Shown: in pieces, positions 1 through 11,290 of the stretch | How positions within the stretch are numbered: the first letter of the stretch is position 1 | How the letters are laid out: every line of letters begins with the position of its first letter | NCBI GenBank assembly: GCA_030549495.1 | Contig: JAUIRK010001037.1 | Coordinates: 1-64,000, forward strand | Direction of reading: 5' to 3' | Origin: Nectonema munidae | Taxonomy: Eukaryota > Nematomorpha > Nectonematoida > Nectonematidae | DNA: 64,000 nt | The notes under the pieces: generated by a model | What the model was told of the DNA's origin: nothing | The model's database searches: none | What the model saw: only the letters and a program-made list of their open reading frames with translations | Program-made: the position numbers and the translations under genes

Positions 1-385
1 TAATAATAATAAATTTATTAATAAAAATTGGAAAAAAAAAGATAAACATTGAATAGTGTATCGATCAAAATTAGCATCGCATAAATTCATTTCTGAAAGA
101 GATCAAAGGAAGATGGATCTTCATCGGGATGACTCCAACAGAAGTTATAAAAAAAAAGAGAAAAGAAAGGTCAAAGGAAGTAAAATGCTCATCGAGATGC
201 ACTCCAGCAGAATTTGGAAGAAGAGTAAAGGCAAAAACAAACATGTACAAGAATATCATTCATAAGATATACACACAAATATAAAAGAAGTATTTATCTA
301 ACATAAGTCAAGATATACATGAGCATAAACACGTATTCTCATGTATACATAGATAAACATATAATACATACATAAACAAAATAAT

Positions 386-416
<31 letters not shown>

Positions 417-480
417 AACATAATGAATACAAACATTAATATATAAAAGAATAATAAAAAAAAAAATATATATATATATG
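1..480. repeat. AT-rich stretch with TA and TAA microsatellites
   Basis: A short TAA run opens the window, and alternating TA tracts lie at about 389-415 and 466-479. The second tract, next to an A-rich run, sits where the 3' tail of the neighbouring minus-strand LINE should be and probably is that tail. Short reading frames on both strands here resemble no family I know, and I see no host gene. Confidence 0.6.
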
Positions 481-488
481 TACATATA

Positions 489-2730
489 TTAACAAAATAT
501 TGTCCATGAATAGAAATGACCAGAAAGAACAATATTTGTGACAGATTTTTTAAAACGATCATAGCAAGAAAAGTCAAGGTAGTCGCAAAAACAATTAATA
601 TGCTTAGTAGTCTTTAGGATTAGAGACCTTAGTTGAGGGTGGCAATTTAATGACTCATAATGAAGAGAATTACAAGTTCTGGTAAAATACGAGTGATAAC
701 TATTATTTAAGGCGAAAAAAATAGAGAAGTCAGAAAAATGGAAAAGAACGTTGTAAAAGAAAATACAATGCATCATAGAGTTGATCTTAAAAATATCGAG
801 CTCAGTATCCGAAGGTGAACACATAAAATTATGGTACCTACAAATCAATTTATTTAATTTGTTGAGTAAAACCTTATTTGAAGAACCCCAAATAATATTA
901 GCATATTTTAGATGCGGATAAATATGTGAATAATAGAGGATCCTCCTAACTGAAGGAGGGAGGAAATTTTTATATTTGTAGAAAATGCCAGAAAAGCGGG
1001 ACACCTTAGTTAGAACATTCTTGATATGCACAGACCAAGAGCGATTTTCCACGAAAAATAAACCCAAGTAATTGAATTGACTAACCCGTTCGATGGATTT
1101 ATCATTAATTCTAACATTAAGATTGGCAAACGCCTTGCTCCTAGTAAAAATTAAATATTTGCATTTGTCAAAATTCAAATGAATGTGATTATAATGAGAC
1201 CACTGAAAAATATTAGATAAACACAAGTTAACATTGTTAATATCAGATATAGAAGACAAGTTAAAGGTTAGAGCCACATCATCAGCATAGATAACTGAAG
1301 AGCAGAAATAAGGCAAAATTTTCACAATATCATTTATAAATATAATAAATAAAAACGGCCCTAATATTGAACCCTGAGGTACACCAGATTTGATAAAATG
1401 TACTTTAGAATTGATACTGTTATACGATACATAAAAATATCTGCCAGAGAGGTAAGATTTAAGCCAATCGTTGATATGTGATCTAAAGCCCATGCGAAAT
1501 AACTTATATAATAGAAGAGAGTGAGATACTGTACCAAAAGCGTTAGAAAAATCAAGGAAAGTACAAATAGATGAATGAGAAATATTAGAAGAAATATCAA
1601 GAAAAAATCTAAGAAGGGCTAATTCAGTAGACCTGCCCTTGGTGAAAGCAAACTGTCGTTCACTAATCAAGAAATATTTTTCAGCAAAACTAATCATCTT
1701 GGTAAGTATGAGTTTCTCAAATACTTTGGAAAAACTAGATATAATAGAAATAGGACGATAATCCTTTAAACAAGAGCCTTTTTTATTAGATTTAAGTATA
1801 GGGACTACTTTAGTATACTTCAAAATGTTAGGAAAAGTGCCAGAAAAAAAGGAAGAGTTATAAACAAATAGCAAAACATCTTCAATTATAGGTAAAGATA
1901 AGACTAAGATATGCGTGTCAATGTCATCAAAACCACAGGCCTTTTTATTTTTAATGGAAGAAATTGCTACAATTAAATCATCACGAGTGAATGAAGTAGA
2001 AAAAAAAGTTTTTTCATTCAGAGGAACAACTCTATCAATATATTTATAACTATCAGCGTCCACATTTGCTTCAGAACTCGAAAAAGCTTGAGCAAAATCA
2101 GAAGAAGTGAAAGCATGAGACTCAGCATACAATCTATTATTAAACAATTTATTTAAGGTTTTCCAAACTTTATTCTTTTGGCCAGATGTAAGTTTACAGC
2201 TGAAGTAGGCCGTCTTAGCCAAATGAATTTTGTTTTTATAAAATTTTAGAAAATTTTTATATTTAAGGTTGATATCAAAAGTGTATTTATTCTTCAACTT
2301 TTTATATAATTTTTCTTTGATAGATTTTAGTTTACAAAGTTCAGTTGTGAACCAAGGATGTTTACTACTTGAACAATTAGTATTCTTAACTAACGGAAAG
2401 GATTCATTGAAAATTTTCCTAAAATGATTTAAGAATAAGTTAAATGATGTATCAGGATCAGAAATAGATAGAATATAACTGAAATCACAACTATTTAGAC
2501 AATTAACAAAACGTAACCTATTAAAATGAGAAAAGACTCTTCTGAATGCTAGCCTGGGAGATAAATTTTGTCCAGAAGAGAAAAAATCAAATATTATAAT
2601 AGAATTCATATAATGATCTGATATATTGCAATTAATGTTAAAGGTTTTAAAATTGCAAGCAAAATTAATAAAAATATAATCAATAAGGGAACAAGAAGGG
2701 CGTGTAGCCTTAGTAATAGTCGGATAAAAG
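489..2730 (-). CDS. LINE ORF2, reverse transcriptase part
   Basis: This frame is open from about 2730 to the stop at 489, with a first internal methionine at 2609. It starts with the end of the endonuclease (LIDYIFIN, then SDHY), followed by the reverse transcriptase. Motifs in order are DYRPISIISS, FTKGRSTE, the motif A block FLDFSNAFGTVSH, SGVPQGSILGP and the catalytic YADD. The first aspartate of motif A is kept, but the usual AFD is AFG here. A C-terminal region of about 200 residues follows. No stop interrupts this 2.2-kb frame, so the copy is recent or was until lately active; the frameshift into the endonuclease means this copy alone is unlikely to be active. Confidence 0.9.
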
Positions 2731-3366
2731 CTAAATTGGAAGAGTAAAGAAATAGTCTAAAATAGAATTGCATGACTGAATTAAAAATAAATTCAAATTG
2801 AAATCACCGCAAATTAACATATCATTTTTGATCTCCTTTCTACTTAAAAAATAAGAAAGAAAAGATATGAAGTCAGAAGTATCAGAGGATGGTGGTCGAT
2901 AAAGTGCAAGAATACCAACTTTCCGATGTGAGATAGTCAAAAAAAGAAAAACATAATCACAAATATTGTCGCCAACAGTGGCAGATTCGAATTCATTAAC
3001 TATAAAGTGATTCCTATAATAAATACCAATGCCACCACCTCTTTTTCGCCTACAGTAATATGAAAAGGAATAACCGGGAATATTGAAGTTAGAAAAACTA
3101 TCATATTGCCAAATTTCTGTCAATACGAGAATATCAAAGCATAAACCAGACGTAGACAGAAAGAAATCCAAATGAGCAAACTTGGCATTGATGGACTGAA
3201 TATTAAGATGCAGTACCTTAAGGCTATTAGCACTAGAGAATTCTTTGTATAGTTTAATATCAGAATCATCAATTGTGCAAGTAGGAAAAATTGAATTCCC
3301 CTCAAAAATAGAAGCAAAGAATTCATTATCTAATATATCTTTAGAACTAGGACAATCAAGATTCAT
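2731..3366 (-). CDS. LINE ORF2, apurinic/apyrimidinic-like endonuclease part
   Basis: This is the endonuclease that nicks target DNA to prime reverse transcription. The frame begins MNLDCPSSKD; recognisable motifs are LHLNIQSINAK (the metal-binding N of the family), LVLTEIWQ (catalytic E), YRPPSSDTS and ICGDFNLN. The last motif block, SDHY, lies in the frame of the next entry because of a one-base shift near 2750. The start overlaps the end of ORF1 by 11 bases. Length to the shift is about 211 residues, as expected for this domain. Confidence 0.85.
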   Translation of the reverse strand: MNLDCPSSKDILDNEFFASIFEGNSIFPTCTIDDSDIKLYKEFSSANSLKVLHLNIQSINAKFAHLDFFLSTSGLCFDILVLTEIWQYDSFSNFNIPGYSFSYYCRRKRGGGIGIYYRNHFIVNEFESATVGDNICDYVFLFLTISHRKVGILALYRPPSSDTSDFISFLSYFLSRKEIKNDMLICGDFNLNLFLIQSCNSILDYFFTLPI

Positions 3367-4196
3367 TCAAATTTTCATTCATAAGAAAATTTAAAAAGCT
3401 TTTATTTAACTTATCCTGACGTTCTTTTAAATATTCCAAAGAAAGGCAACCCTTAGAGTTGCAAACATGATTGAATTCATGATTATTCGAAGCACAATTG
3501 TGACAAAAGACTTTATCTTTATTATTACATTGGTCAGAAGCATGATCAAGACCACAGAACTTACAGGTAGGTTTAGTGGCTTTACAATCTTTGGAGTAAT
3601 GATTATATTTATTACATCTACTACAAGTTTTAATATGAGATCTCAGTAATTCAATGTCATGAGCAACACAGTTAATATATATATACTTCTTTAAAAAGAC
3701 ATTTTTAACTATCATATGATTAAGTTTAATACCTATATTACAATATTTATCATTCCGTTGTACAAACTTAAACATATTCACTATATCGTTTTGATTTATA
3801 TCATTTTGCATAGAAATAATAGACTTAATTTCATCTAGCGACAATGCATTATCCACACTTTTTATACATAAATAGGGACTTCGTGGTTCCAAATTATCAA
3901 AGGCTATCCCATTATCATGTAGTGATTTTTTCAAAAAATCGAAGTTTGCAGCCGAAGAAGATTCCAAAATGAGTGAATTATTAATTGTTTTTTTGAATCT
4001 TTTAAAACATAATTTATTGTTACAAGGTTTTAGTTTTTTATTGATAGTCTCATTCACGCTTTCATTTGTTTCCTTATCAAAAAAATTTGGGATAGAAACC
4101 GTTTTAGAAGGGTCAAAGGAATTAATCTTATGAGCAGGTTTTTTATCAATTAATATAGAAGAATAAGTTGGATAAATACTATTTTGAGAATTAAAG
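3356..4196 (-). CDS. LINE ORF1 protein with three CCHC zinc knuckles, 5' truncated
   Basis: This is the nucleic-acid-binding ORF1 protein that packages LINE RNA. The first methionine is at 4057, but the same frame stays open upstream to about 4196, so the true start has been lost. Near the C-terminus three zinc knuckles follow one another: CSRCNKYNHYSKDC, CKFCGLDHASDQC and a third beginning CHNCASNNH. Three such knuckles are typical of Jockey and I-group ORF1. The frame stops with NLNES, and the start of the endonuclease frame (ATG at 3366) overlaps this end by 11 bases in another frame, an arrangement that suggests coupled translation of the second protein. Confidence 0.85.
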
Positions 4197-5475
4197 TTTT
4201 TCTGTCTTTAATGAAAGATGAAAAAGAAAAAGCTAGAAGACCACTAAGAATAATCTATGAAGACATAAAAGCAAAAGAAAGTGTTACTAACTCATTGTCA
4301 CTTCTCAAAAAAGCCGCAGATAATTTTAGAAGAATATTTGTTTCCAACGACCTAGACTATGATGAAAGAGGCAAGTTAAAAGAGATGCGCCAACAAGCGA
4401 AAACTAAAAATTTACAAAGTAACAGTGAATATTATTATTATGTTAAAGGAGATCCTGTTGTAGGAATGAATTTAACTAAAAAGTATTTTCAAAGAAAAGA
4501 ATAGTAGGCTATTTATTCAAAGCCAAACAGTTTTAGATTATTTACTGAAAATTCAAATTGTTTGAAAGTTTTTTACACTAATGCCAATCAGTTACTTCCA
4601 AAAATGGACATTCAATACGAGCAACCTAAATCTCAGCCTGTTTGAAATTGAACATTATGCGTTATATCACAACATTAGTAATAGTGACATAGAGTCAGTA
4701 AATTGTACACAAAAAAAGAGGTATTATTTGCTTTTACAAAAAGAAGTTAGCTCTTTCTCTTGTTTCCTTTGCAAATGCAGTCTCTGTTGAGCATATTACT
4801 GTTAAACTTCTTGGTAGTTGTTGTACAGTATTCACTTGTTTCTATAGAAGTCCTAATTCCAATGTTGTTAGTAGTACACATGAAATTATTCAAAAAACAA
4901 GAGAAAAGGTAAAATTCAACAATTATATTGTCCTAGGAGATTTCAACTATCCTAATATCAACTGGAATACATGCAAAGCAACACACAACTCCACAGAGGA
5001 ATTATTTCTTAATTTTTTTCAGGAAAGTTATATGAAAAAGTTGATCCAAACTCCAACAAGAGTCAGCTCAAATGGTAAAGAAAGTCTTCTTGACTTGGTT
5101 TTTACTAGCAATGAAAATTATTTAAATGATTTCAAAACGCTACTAAATCTAACAAAAAGTGATCATTACTGCTTAGTTTTTACAGTCCAACAAAAATTAA
5201 AAGATCATTTTAAAAGTCTTAAGTATAACTTTCGTGCTGCTAACTACAACTGCATAAGAAATACACTAGAAAGTATTGTCTGGAGTTGTCTGAATAACAA
5301 AAGTTTACATGAATCCTGTATCTTATTCTACTCCTTGATTAAAGAACAAATTAATCTTCATGTTCCATCTTTTCCACAAAAAAAGAAATTCAAGTCTTTC
5401 ATCAACAGAGAATCCATTCTGCTACATAAAAAAAAGAAAAAGTTGTTCAAAACTTTTAAAAAGTTCGGCGGAATT
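4184..5475 (+). pseudogene. LINE fragment: ORF1 end, endonuclease and linker
   Basis: This is a plus-strand piece of a second LINE family. At 4184-4504 a frame carries the end of an ORF1-like protein (RRPLRIIYEDIK, DERGKLKEMRQQ). From about 4750 a frame shows endonuclease motifs (FYRSPNSN, IVLGDFNYPNINW) and from 5032 their continuation (RVSSNGKESLLDLVFT, KSDHYCLVF) and a basic linker. Stops and shifts occur between 4500 and 5030. The coding sense ends near 5475; the matching reverse transcriptase resumes at 7402 after a piggyBac remnant. About 150 residues of linker and the first reverse transcriptase motifs are missing at this junction. Confidence 0.75.
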
Positions 5476-5904
5476 ATGAATTTTAATAAATTTAAAGTCT
5501 TTTCAACCCCCTTCCCCTTCTGTTCATCCTTAATTTTTTTAAAATATCTGAAATTTGAGTTGTAACTAGCTTCTAAACTTTCAAGTGTATGTTTAGACCA
5601 GGTTTAAGCGCTTAAAATCTTCTCATTAGATATAGAATTAAAATTTCATACTCATCTCCCGGAAAAAAGTTTGTAAAAGGATAAATTTTCACTTATAGCG
5701 AAGTTAATATATTTACCTGAACAAAAAAAGCTAAAGCAAATTATTTGTGTTCAGAGCACGGCGTAGTTCCCATTTGTCTTTTGAAATAAAGTTGAAAATA
5801 TAAAAAACTTGTTTGGGCAGGTAAACTCTTCTGATTTACAAACTAAGAATAGGTTGATTAGGTGATACTTTGTGCGAGAAAAAGTATTCTTTGTTTGATG
5901 AGCC

Positions 5905-6500
5905 ACCAAATGAGCAAAGGCAAAAAGAATGTACTTTTAATAAGTTCACGACCTTTTATCAAAGGGGTAACCTTTGATGAGAGACAAAAGCCCGCAATAT
6001 ATAAGTTTTATGACTATACTAAAGGAGGTACAGATATTGTCGATCAGAAAATGAGAAAATTTTCTACTGCACGCAAGTCTAATAAATGGACAACAGCAGC
6101 ATTTTCCTATATTTTGGACACAGCACGAATAAATGCAACAACAATTTATAGTATGAATAACAACTTAAATCCAAGGAAGACAAATAGTATTGAAGTTGGA
6201 TTAAAATTGGTTTACGCATTAATTTTACCACAATTAAAAGAAAGGCCTAGAGATGGATTGAGAGCCACTATTGTTAGAAAAATAAATGAGTCTATTCAAT
6301 CTATTACTGGGATTCAACATGAACTGCCCTCAGATTTTTCTTCTCGGGCGACTACAAAAAAAGATGTCATTATTGTGTCGAAAGCATACAAGGGACAGAC
6401 TACAAAACAAAGAAAAACAAGCTAGGCAGAGTTTCAAAACAGTGTGAAATCTGCAAAAGATTTATATGCCCTAAACACTCATGCATCTATGTCACTAATT
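5905..6500 (+). pseudogene. piggyBac transposase, C-terminal part
   Basis: An open stretch to the stop at 6425 contains the piggyBac blocks GVTFDERQKPAIYKFYDYTK, KGGTDIVDQKM and KWTTAAFSYILDTARIN. The usual cysteine-rich zinc-binding tail that reads the transposon end is present just beyond but in another frame: KQCEICKRFICPKHSCIYV, at about 6447-6500. One frameshift near 6400 therefore separates the two. The N-terminal half, with the first catalytic aspartates, is missing. This is a dead copy. Confidence 0.85.
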
Positions 6501-7342
6501 CATATTTTTATTTGTTTTGATAAACCCCTTATAATTTTTGTCTTCAATGTTTGATATTTCTGCTTTTTATAATTTATTGATTACTTCTGATTGAATAAAA
6601 TTGTGAATTTTGCTTTATATGGAAATTCATTCTATTTTTCACAGTTCTTTGAATGCGCCATAATTATACAGTTTTTGATTAAATGCTCTTGTCATTTAGT
6701 TAACTAGTGACAAATTATCCTACTGTTCGTTTATCTTTCAAAGGCATTCGTATCATTGGAGAATCCAGCTTATCTTGTACCATTCTTTTTTCAAAATGCA
6801 GGTATCGACAGGTTCATTTGATTGTTTTGCAAAAACGAGTATTAAAAAACCACTAATTTGTTTCACACTTATTATTTTAAACTCTAAATGTAAAACAGCC
6901 TAAAAAATAGAGTTTTCTTTGCCAATTTCTCTAAAACATGAAATTGTTATATAATTTTAATTAAAATTGTCGTAGATAGGTTTTATATAAAAACCACAAA
7001 AGAAAATTTTAATTGACACATTCTCAAAAATATTGGTGAATTTCAGAAAAATTTTAAATATATAATGTTAAATGTCTAAATATACATATAAAGTTATTCC
7101 TTTTCTGACATTTCAAATAATCTTTTTATTTAAAACACAAGTTTTGCGCTTTAATAAAAATAGTATCAAATTTTTTCTGAAAACATATAAATTTTGATAT
7201 TCATTGACAGATTTGGACATGAAAAGGTCATCGAACTGTCATTAAAATGGTATCAAAAGATGCAGCTAGCAATTATAGGAAAAGTCAAGTAGCCCCATAG
7301 CAAGGAGTTAAGCTGATTTTGTACGAAATAGGTTTTTGTTTA

Positions 7343-7365
7343 GGGGGGGGGGGGGGGGGGGGGGG
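7343..7365 (+). repeat. Run of 23 guanines inside the piggyBac right end
   Basis: An unbroken G run is followed by a short spacer and a C-rich stretch (7375-7387), so the strand could fold back on itself or form stacked G structures. In a genome this AT-rich the tract stands out. The length is likely to vary between reads and individuals. Confidence 0.9.
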
Positions 7366-7401
7366 TTGAAAACCCTCCCCCCTCCCTCGGCACTATTAGG
7401 G

Positions 7402-8690
7402 TTAAAGTCCTTGAATCTATAATTAATGATAAAATTTATGTTCATCTTGAATTAAATGGTTTATTGTCGAATTTTCAACATGGCTTTTGCCGAAAAAAGT
7501 CTACATTTACTAATTTGATTGAGTTTATGAATGAAGTCACACTTGAAATGAATAATGAAAAGACAGTAAATGTTATTTATTTGGACTTTGAAAAAGCATT
7601 TGATACACTTCCTCATAAAAGGCTTCTTTTAAAGTTGCAGTCTTTTGGTCTTTCTGGAAATTTTCTGAATTGGATTGAAGATTATGTATGTGGAAGTAAA
7701 TCTCTTATACAAGTAAATGGATTCCGGTCCAAAATCAACAAAATTCCAATTTGTGTTCCGCAAGGATCCATACGTGGACCAATGTTTTTCAATCTGTTTG
7801 TCAATGATATATCTGATAGACTTAAATCTAGTATCAAGTTATTTGCTGACGACATAATGATATACGCTTCTTTCAACGAATTCTCTAACCATTGGCTGCA
7901 GCAAGATTTGTTTTCAATATATCAATGGACAGTTGAATGGGACATGAAATTAAACATTGATAAGTGCTATCATCTTCAAATTGGACGGCCTGATAATAGT
8001 GTCTTCTTCTTAGGTGGGAAGCCGCTCAAAAAAGTTTTAAAGCAAATCGATTTGGGATTGTTATTGACTCTAAACTTAGTTTCAAAGAACACGTGTTTGT
8101 TAGTGTCAAAAAAGCTTACTCTATCTGGCATATGCTCAAAAACACTTTTGTCTTCTCTAACAAAGATGTAGCTGTTCACTTATTTAAATCATTGGTAAGG
8201 CCAATTCTCGAGTATGGAAATATAATTTTTGGGAATTCCTGTTCATTTAACATGAGGAAAATTGAGAAAGTACAAAAAGTGTTCACTAAATATTTGAAAG
8301 GTATGAAAAACCTCACCTATGAAGAAAGATTAAAAATCCTAAACTTACCTACATTGTACTACAGAACGATTCGCAATGAAATGATAACTATATTTAATAT
8401 AATAAATGGTAATATGGATATCAATAGAAATGTTTTATCTGAATTTTCGACAAGAATATCCAGATCTCACCAGTACAAACTGAATACAGAACTTTCAACC
8501 AAATTCAGACGAAATTATTTTGCATTGAGAGGACTCAAAAGATGGAATAGTTTACCTACCAAAGTTATTTCATCAAGCTCAATTGACATGTTCAAGAAAA
8601 AATTAGACAAATTTCTTGGCAATGAAATGTATAAATATATATAATTGAATTTGCAGATGCATTTTCATAGGCGTAAGCCTTTTATAATAA
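7402..8690 (+). pseudogene. LINE fragment: reverse transcriptase and 3' end
   Basis: Coding sense resumes directly at the TTAA of the piggyBac right end (KVLESIIND), then FQHGFCRKKST, the motif A block YLDFEKAFDTLPH, VPQGSIRGP and LFADDI as the catalytic box. The frame from 7464 ends at 8171; the C-terminal part continues in the frame 8093-8644 (YSIWHMLKNTF, LVRPILEYGNIIFG, RWNSLPTKV). One shift near 8050 separates them. The usual GPML block reads RGPMF. This is most likely the downstream half of the fragment at 4184-5475. The LINE 3' end lies at about 8650-8690, just beside the carboxypeptidase exon. Confidence 0.85.
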
Positions 8691-8830
8691 TTGCATTGCT
8701 TAACAGGGAGACTGACTACTGTAGACGGCAAGTACAATTTACTGCTCTACCCAAAGAAGCTTGTCCAAATGTCTAATGCCTTGGTCGCTTTGAATTAGAG
8801 GAATGTGGTGTATACGTTCTTTGATCACAC

Positions 8831-9117
8831 GGCAAAAATAAAGGCAGCGCAACCTCCCTCTACTCCAACTTTGCTACGTACGAGTAAGATGAGAAGTTTA
8901 CCCACGAATTGCAGAATTTCATGATTTTTGGTATTTTTAACTGTCCAACTCCACGGAAACAAGAGCATCTGCCCATAACTGTGGAGAGTGATGAAGCTTT
9001 TGATAACACCCTTTTTATTATAAATGAACTTGGCTACTGCTGTTGTTTCGGGCTCACTATAAGCGCGCGTCCCTTTGTAATTCTCACTACACACATAATT
9101 ACTTTGTTTTTCGTAGT
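8831..9117 (-). CDS. Zinc carboxypeptidase (M14A), exon with LHSYGQ
   Basis: This exon belongs to a secreted metallocarboxypeptidase that trims C-terminal residues from peptides, usually in the gut. It starts two bases into a codon after a good acceptor (ttcctactttaag) and ends in phase 0 before gtgtga. The protein shows VCSENYKGTRAYSEPETTAV and then FITLHSYGQMLLFPW, whose histidine is the third zinc ligand (His196 of bovine carboxypeptidase A). The end, GGCAAFIFA, matches the segment before the GGSSDDW-type block. The specificity residue (255), Tyr248 and catalytic Glu270 lie in the next exon, which I could not find to the left; it is probably outside the window or lost. The join to the upstream exon is in phase over a 47-base intron. 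Confidence 0.9.
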
Positions 9118-9164
9118 CTTAAAGTAGGAACAAAATATAATAGGCCCAAGAGAATCGCAATTAC

Positions 9165-9252
9165 TTAGCCATTTGTAGCCAAAGTTTCGATTCAAATCAA
9201 CTCCATAACAGTGCCGACTTTTCTTGGCCCTAGATTTCCTCCATAGACGATC
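9165..9252 (-). CDS. Zinc carboxypeptidase (M14A), exon with RLWRK and LNRNFG
   Basis: This 88-base exon follows the acceptor cttttatag and ends before gtaatt. It encodes DRLWRKSRAKKSRHCYG and then VDLNRNFGYKW. Family knowledge: the arginine in the RxWRK block corresponds to Arg127, which polarises the scissile carbonyl, and NRN carries Asn144-Arg145, which bind the substrate's terminal carboxylate. All are kept. It starts in phase 0 and ends in phase 1, which fits the next exon through a 47-base intron (9118-9164). The NPDGY-type block normally just upstream was not located in the 12.8 kb before the zinc-ligand exon at 22.0 kb. Confidence 0.92.
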
Positions 9253-10036
9253 CTATAAAAGAAAAAATAAAATAGGATTAAATGATCCAAGTCTAGAAAA
9301 GTTTTAATATTTATCTATTTTTTATTTTAGCTCGTGTTACTCAACAAATCAAAAAAATTAAAAAGCAACACTTGGAACTTCTGTCACTGACAACCAACTT
9401 GCTTTTAATTTTGTAAAGTTGGGCTAGAAAACTTCTTAGTACCAAAACATTTGCTTTGATCTTGCTTACTTTCATATCACAGGTATGCGTGTGCTTTTTT
9501 TTATAAGGTAAAAGTACTGTCAAATAACACAAGGAAGCCGCCGTCTTAGTATCTACAATTATTTAATTTTTACATCTAAATATTTCGTAATCCTATTAGT
9601 GCTGGCCAAAAATTGTCCACTCATGGATGCGAGATCATTTAGGAGTGCGTAACCTTGGAGTTGGCAATTTAGCAAAAATAACAAATAAATTTTAATTTTT
9701 AATCTGTAAAGCCATTGACATCACATTTACGTATACAGCTGTATTGACATGATATACTGGCTTTTGTTTAATCATAACAGGTAGAAAGTATTGAGGTGGA
9801 TTTTAATGTTTTTAAAAATAAAAAATGAACATATATCAATCATTTCCTTGTAGCATAATAGAGCGCTTAAAGAAAGATACATTGATTAATACATTTGAAA
9901 AAAGTGTATGAAGTATTTGACATACATTTATTATTGAATTGCACTCGATTTAATCATTTTACTTTCCCTCAAATATGTGGTGGCGGTATACTGGATGAGT
10001 TTGTGATTTATTACATGTACTGCAAATAGTCTAAAC
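9253..10036. other. Carboxypeptidase intron sequence, nothing recognised
   Basis: AT-rich sequence between the RLWRK exon and the 3' end of the LINE at 10.04 kb. A 63-codon minus-strand frame (9341-9532) does not match the missing carboxypeptidase block or any family I know. No repeats or RNA genes were seen. Confidence 0.5.
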
Positions 10037-10189
10037 TTCAATTCAATTTATTTAGATCAAAACAGGCGTTTTGTAGTGTCACTCACAACCACTATTGGAG
10101 AAAAAGAAAAGCAAGAAAAAAAGAAATATATATATATATTCATAGGTTATACACGAATGAATAATATACACGAATTCAAATGAGGTAAC

Positions 10190-11290
10190 TCAATTTGTGA
10201 AAGATGAAGACAGATCATTGATATAATGTTGAAATAGTTGTTCTTTAAACTTGAGGAATGAGCTTATTTTTCTAACGGAGCTTGGGACTTGGGAGTTAAA
10301 CAGAAGCGAGGAAGTAGAATAAAATGTCTTTTTCAATTTTTTTGTTTTTGGATCTGATTGACGGGATGTTAAAAAACTTGTTTAGATTAGACTGACATGT
10401 TTTTTTTCTGAGGAGCAGTGAAGTTCTTTAAATGTCAAAAGAAGAAATTTGAGCTGAAGGTAATTGATGCTTGGGAGAATTTTTGAGGATTTGTAGTGAT
10501 CAATTGAAATGTTTAAAGATTGTTTTATGTTAAAAATATATTTCAGACAGTTTTTAATTAGTCTTTCAAATTTGTCCATGTCCTTCTTGTTTAGAAGTGG
10601 GAAGTAGGTTTTCAGGCCATAATTAAAATTGTTGAGAATATAGGCTTTAACCAGTAAAGTTTTATGAGAGGTAGTTAGGAATGAAGTAGACTTTTTCAGA
10701 GCAATGAGTTGGTGTTTGGATTTTGCCATGATTATGTTGAAGTGGTGTTCGATTGTAAAGGTGTTTGAGATATTAATTCCCAAGATATTTATGGAATTTA
10801 TAGTTTTAATGTTTTCTGCTTTAAATGAAGTTGATGAAATGGCATAAACTTTGGGTGAGAAAAGTGTCGTATACGTTTTAGAAAGGTTGATGGACGTGTA
10901 ATTGTCGCAGCACCATTTTTGAATAGTACGTGTTGTAATTAGGATGGCTAGTTCTAGTTCGTCTAAAGATTTGTGCAAGGACACTGAAAAAATGTCATCT
11001 GCATAGAGGTACAGTTTGGTATGAGTTGAGTTGATGGAGGAGGGTAGATCATTGATAAGGAGATTGAATAATAAGGGGCTCAGAACAGAAGCTTGAGGTG
11101 ATCCTTGATTAGAGAGGGTGGGTGAGGAGAAGGTTTGATTGAAAAAAGTTTGGCTAATGCGCTTAGAGAGATAGGGTTTTAATAGGCATATTAAACTGGA
11201 GGTGTCGAATTTCATGTTAGAAAGTTTTTCGTGATTTTAATGCGGTCAAAAGCTTTAGTAAGATGGAAGGAAGTAATGGTTGCATAATAA
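10190..11290 (-). pseudogene. LINE reverse transcriptase, broken
   Basis: The main open part is 11215-10382. It contains motif B as GSPQASVLSPLLFNLLINDL (usual PQGS is PQAS), the catalytic LYADD box, and a long C-terminal thumb and tail. Motif A lies just upstream, near 11250, in another frame and reads FHLTKAFDRI, with the usual first aspartate replaced by histidine. A stop at 10382 interrupts the C-terminus, which continues in sense to about 10190. The enzyme cannot be active. Confidence 0.8.

Larger units (their letters stand above)
480..4196 (-). mobile_element. Jockey/CR1-group LINE, nearly full length
   Basis: This is a non-LTR retrotransposon on the minus strand with the classic order ORF1 (gag-like, three zinc knuckles), apurinic-type endonuclease and reverse transcriptase. 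Its 5' end stops inside ORF1 at about 4196, where it meets a plus-strand LINE piece head to head; its 3' end runs into A/T microsatellite near 455-480. The reading frames are long and carry one clear frameshift, near 2750 between endonuclease and reverse transcriptase. The copy is therefore young compared with the other LINEs in the window. The clade is inferred from layout and motifs; a tree of the reverse transcriptase would settle Jockey against CR1. Confidence 0.9.
5476..7401 (+). mobile_element. piggyBac DNA transposon remnant inside a LINE
   Basis: The right end is clear: a TTAA at 7402-7405 follows an inner end that reads, from outside in, CCCTAATAGTGCCGAGGG, which has the TTAA-CCC form of piggyBac termini. 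Transposase C-terminal sequence lies at about 5905-6500. No matching left end with TTAA was found, and the transposase N-terminal half is absent, so a deletion seems to have removed the left end together with part of the host LINE. A run of 23 G at 7343-7365, followed by C-rich sequence, sits just inside the right end. The stretch 6510-7330 is AT-rich 3' non-coding sequence. Confidence 0.75.

Noticed and set aside
308-577. 89-codon minus-strand frame rich in Y, I and F
   Set aside because: It is the translation of TA microsatellite and the LINE 3' region.
9093-9164. Frameshift between the two carboxypeptidase exons near 9.1 kb
   Set aside because: Reading straight through or with the nearest AG sites breaks the frame, but the acceptor ending at 9118 restores it exactly with a 47-base intron.
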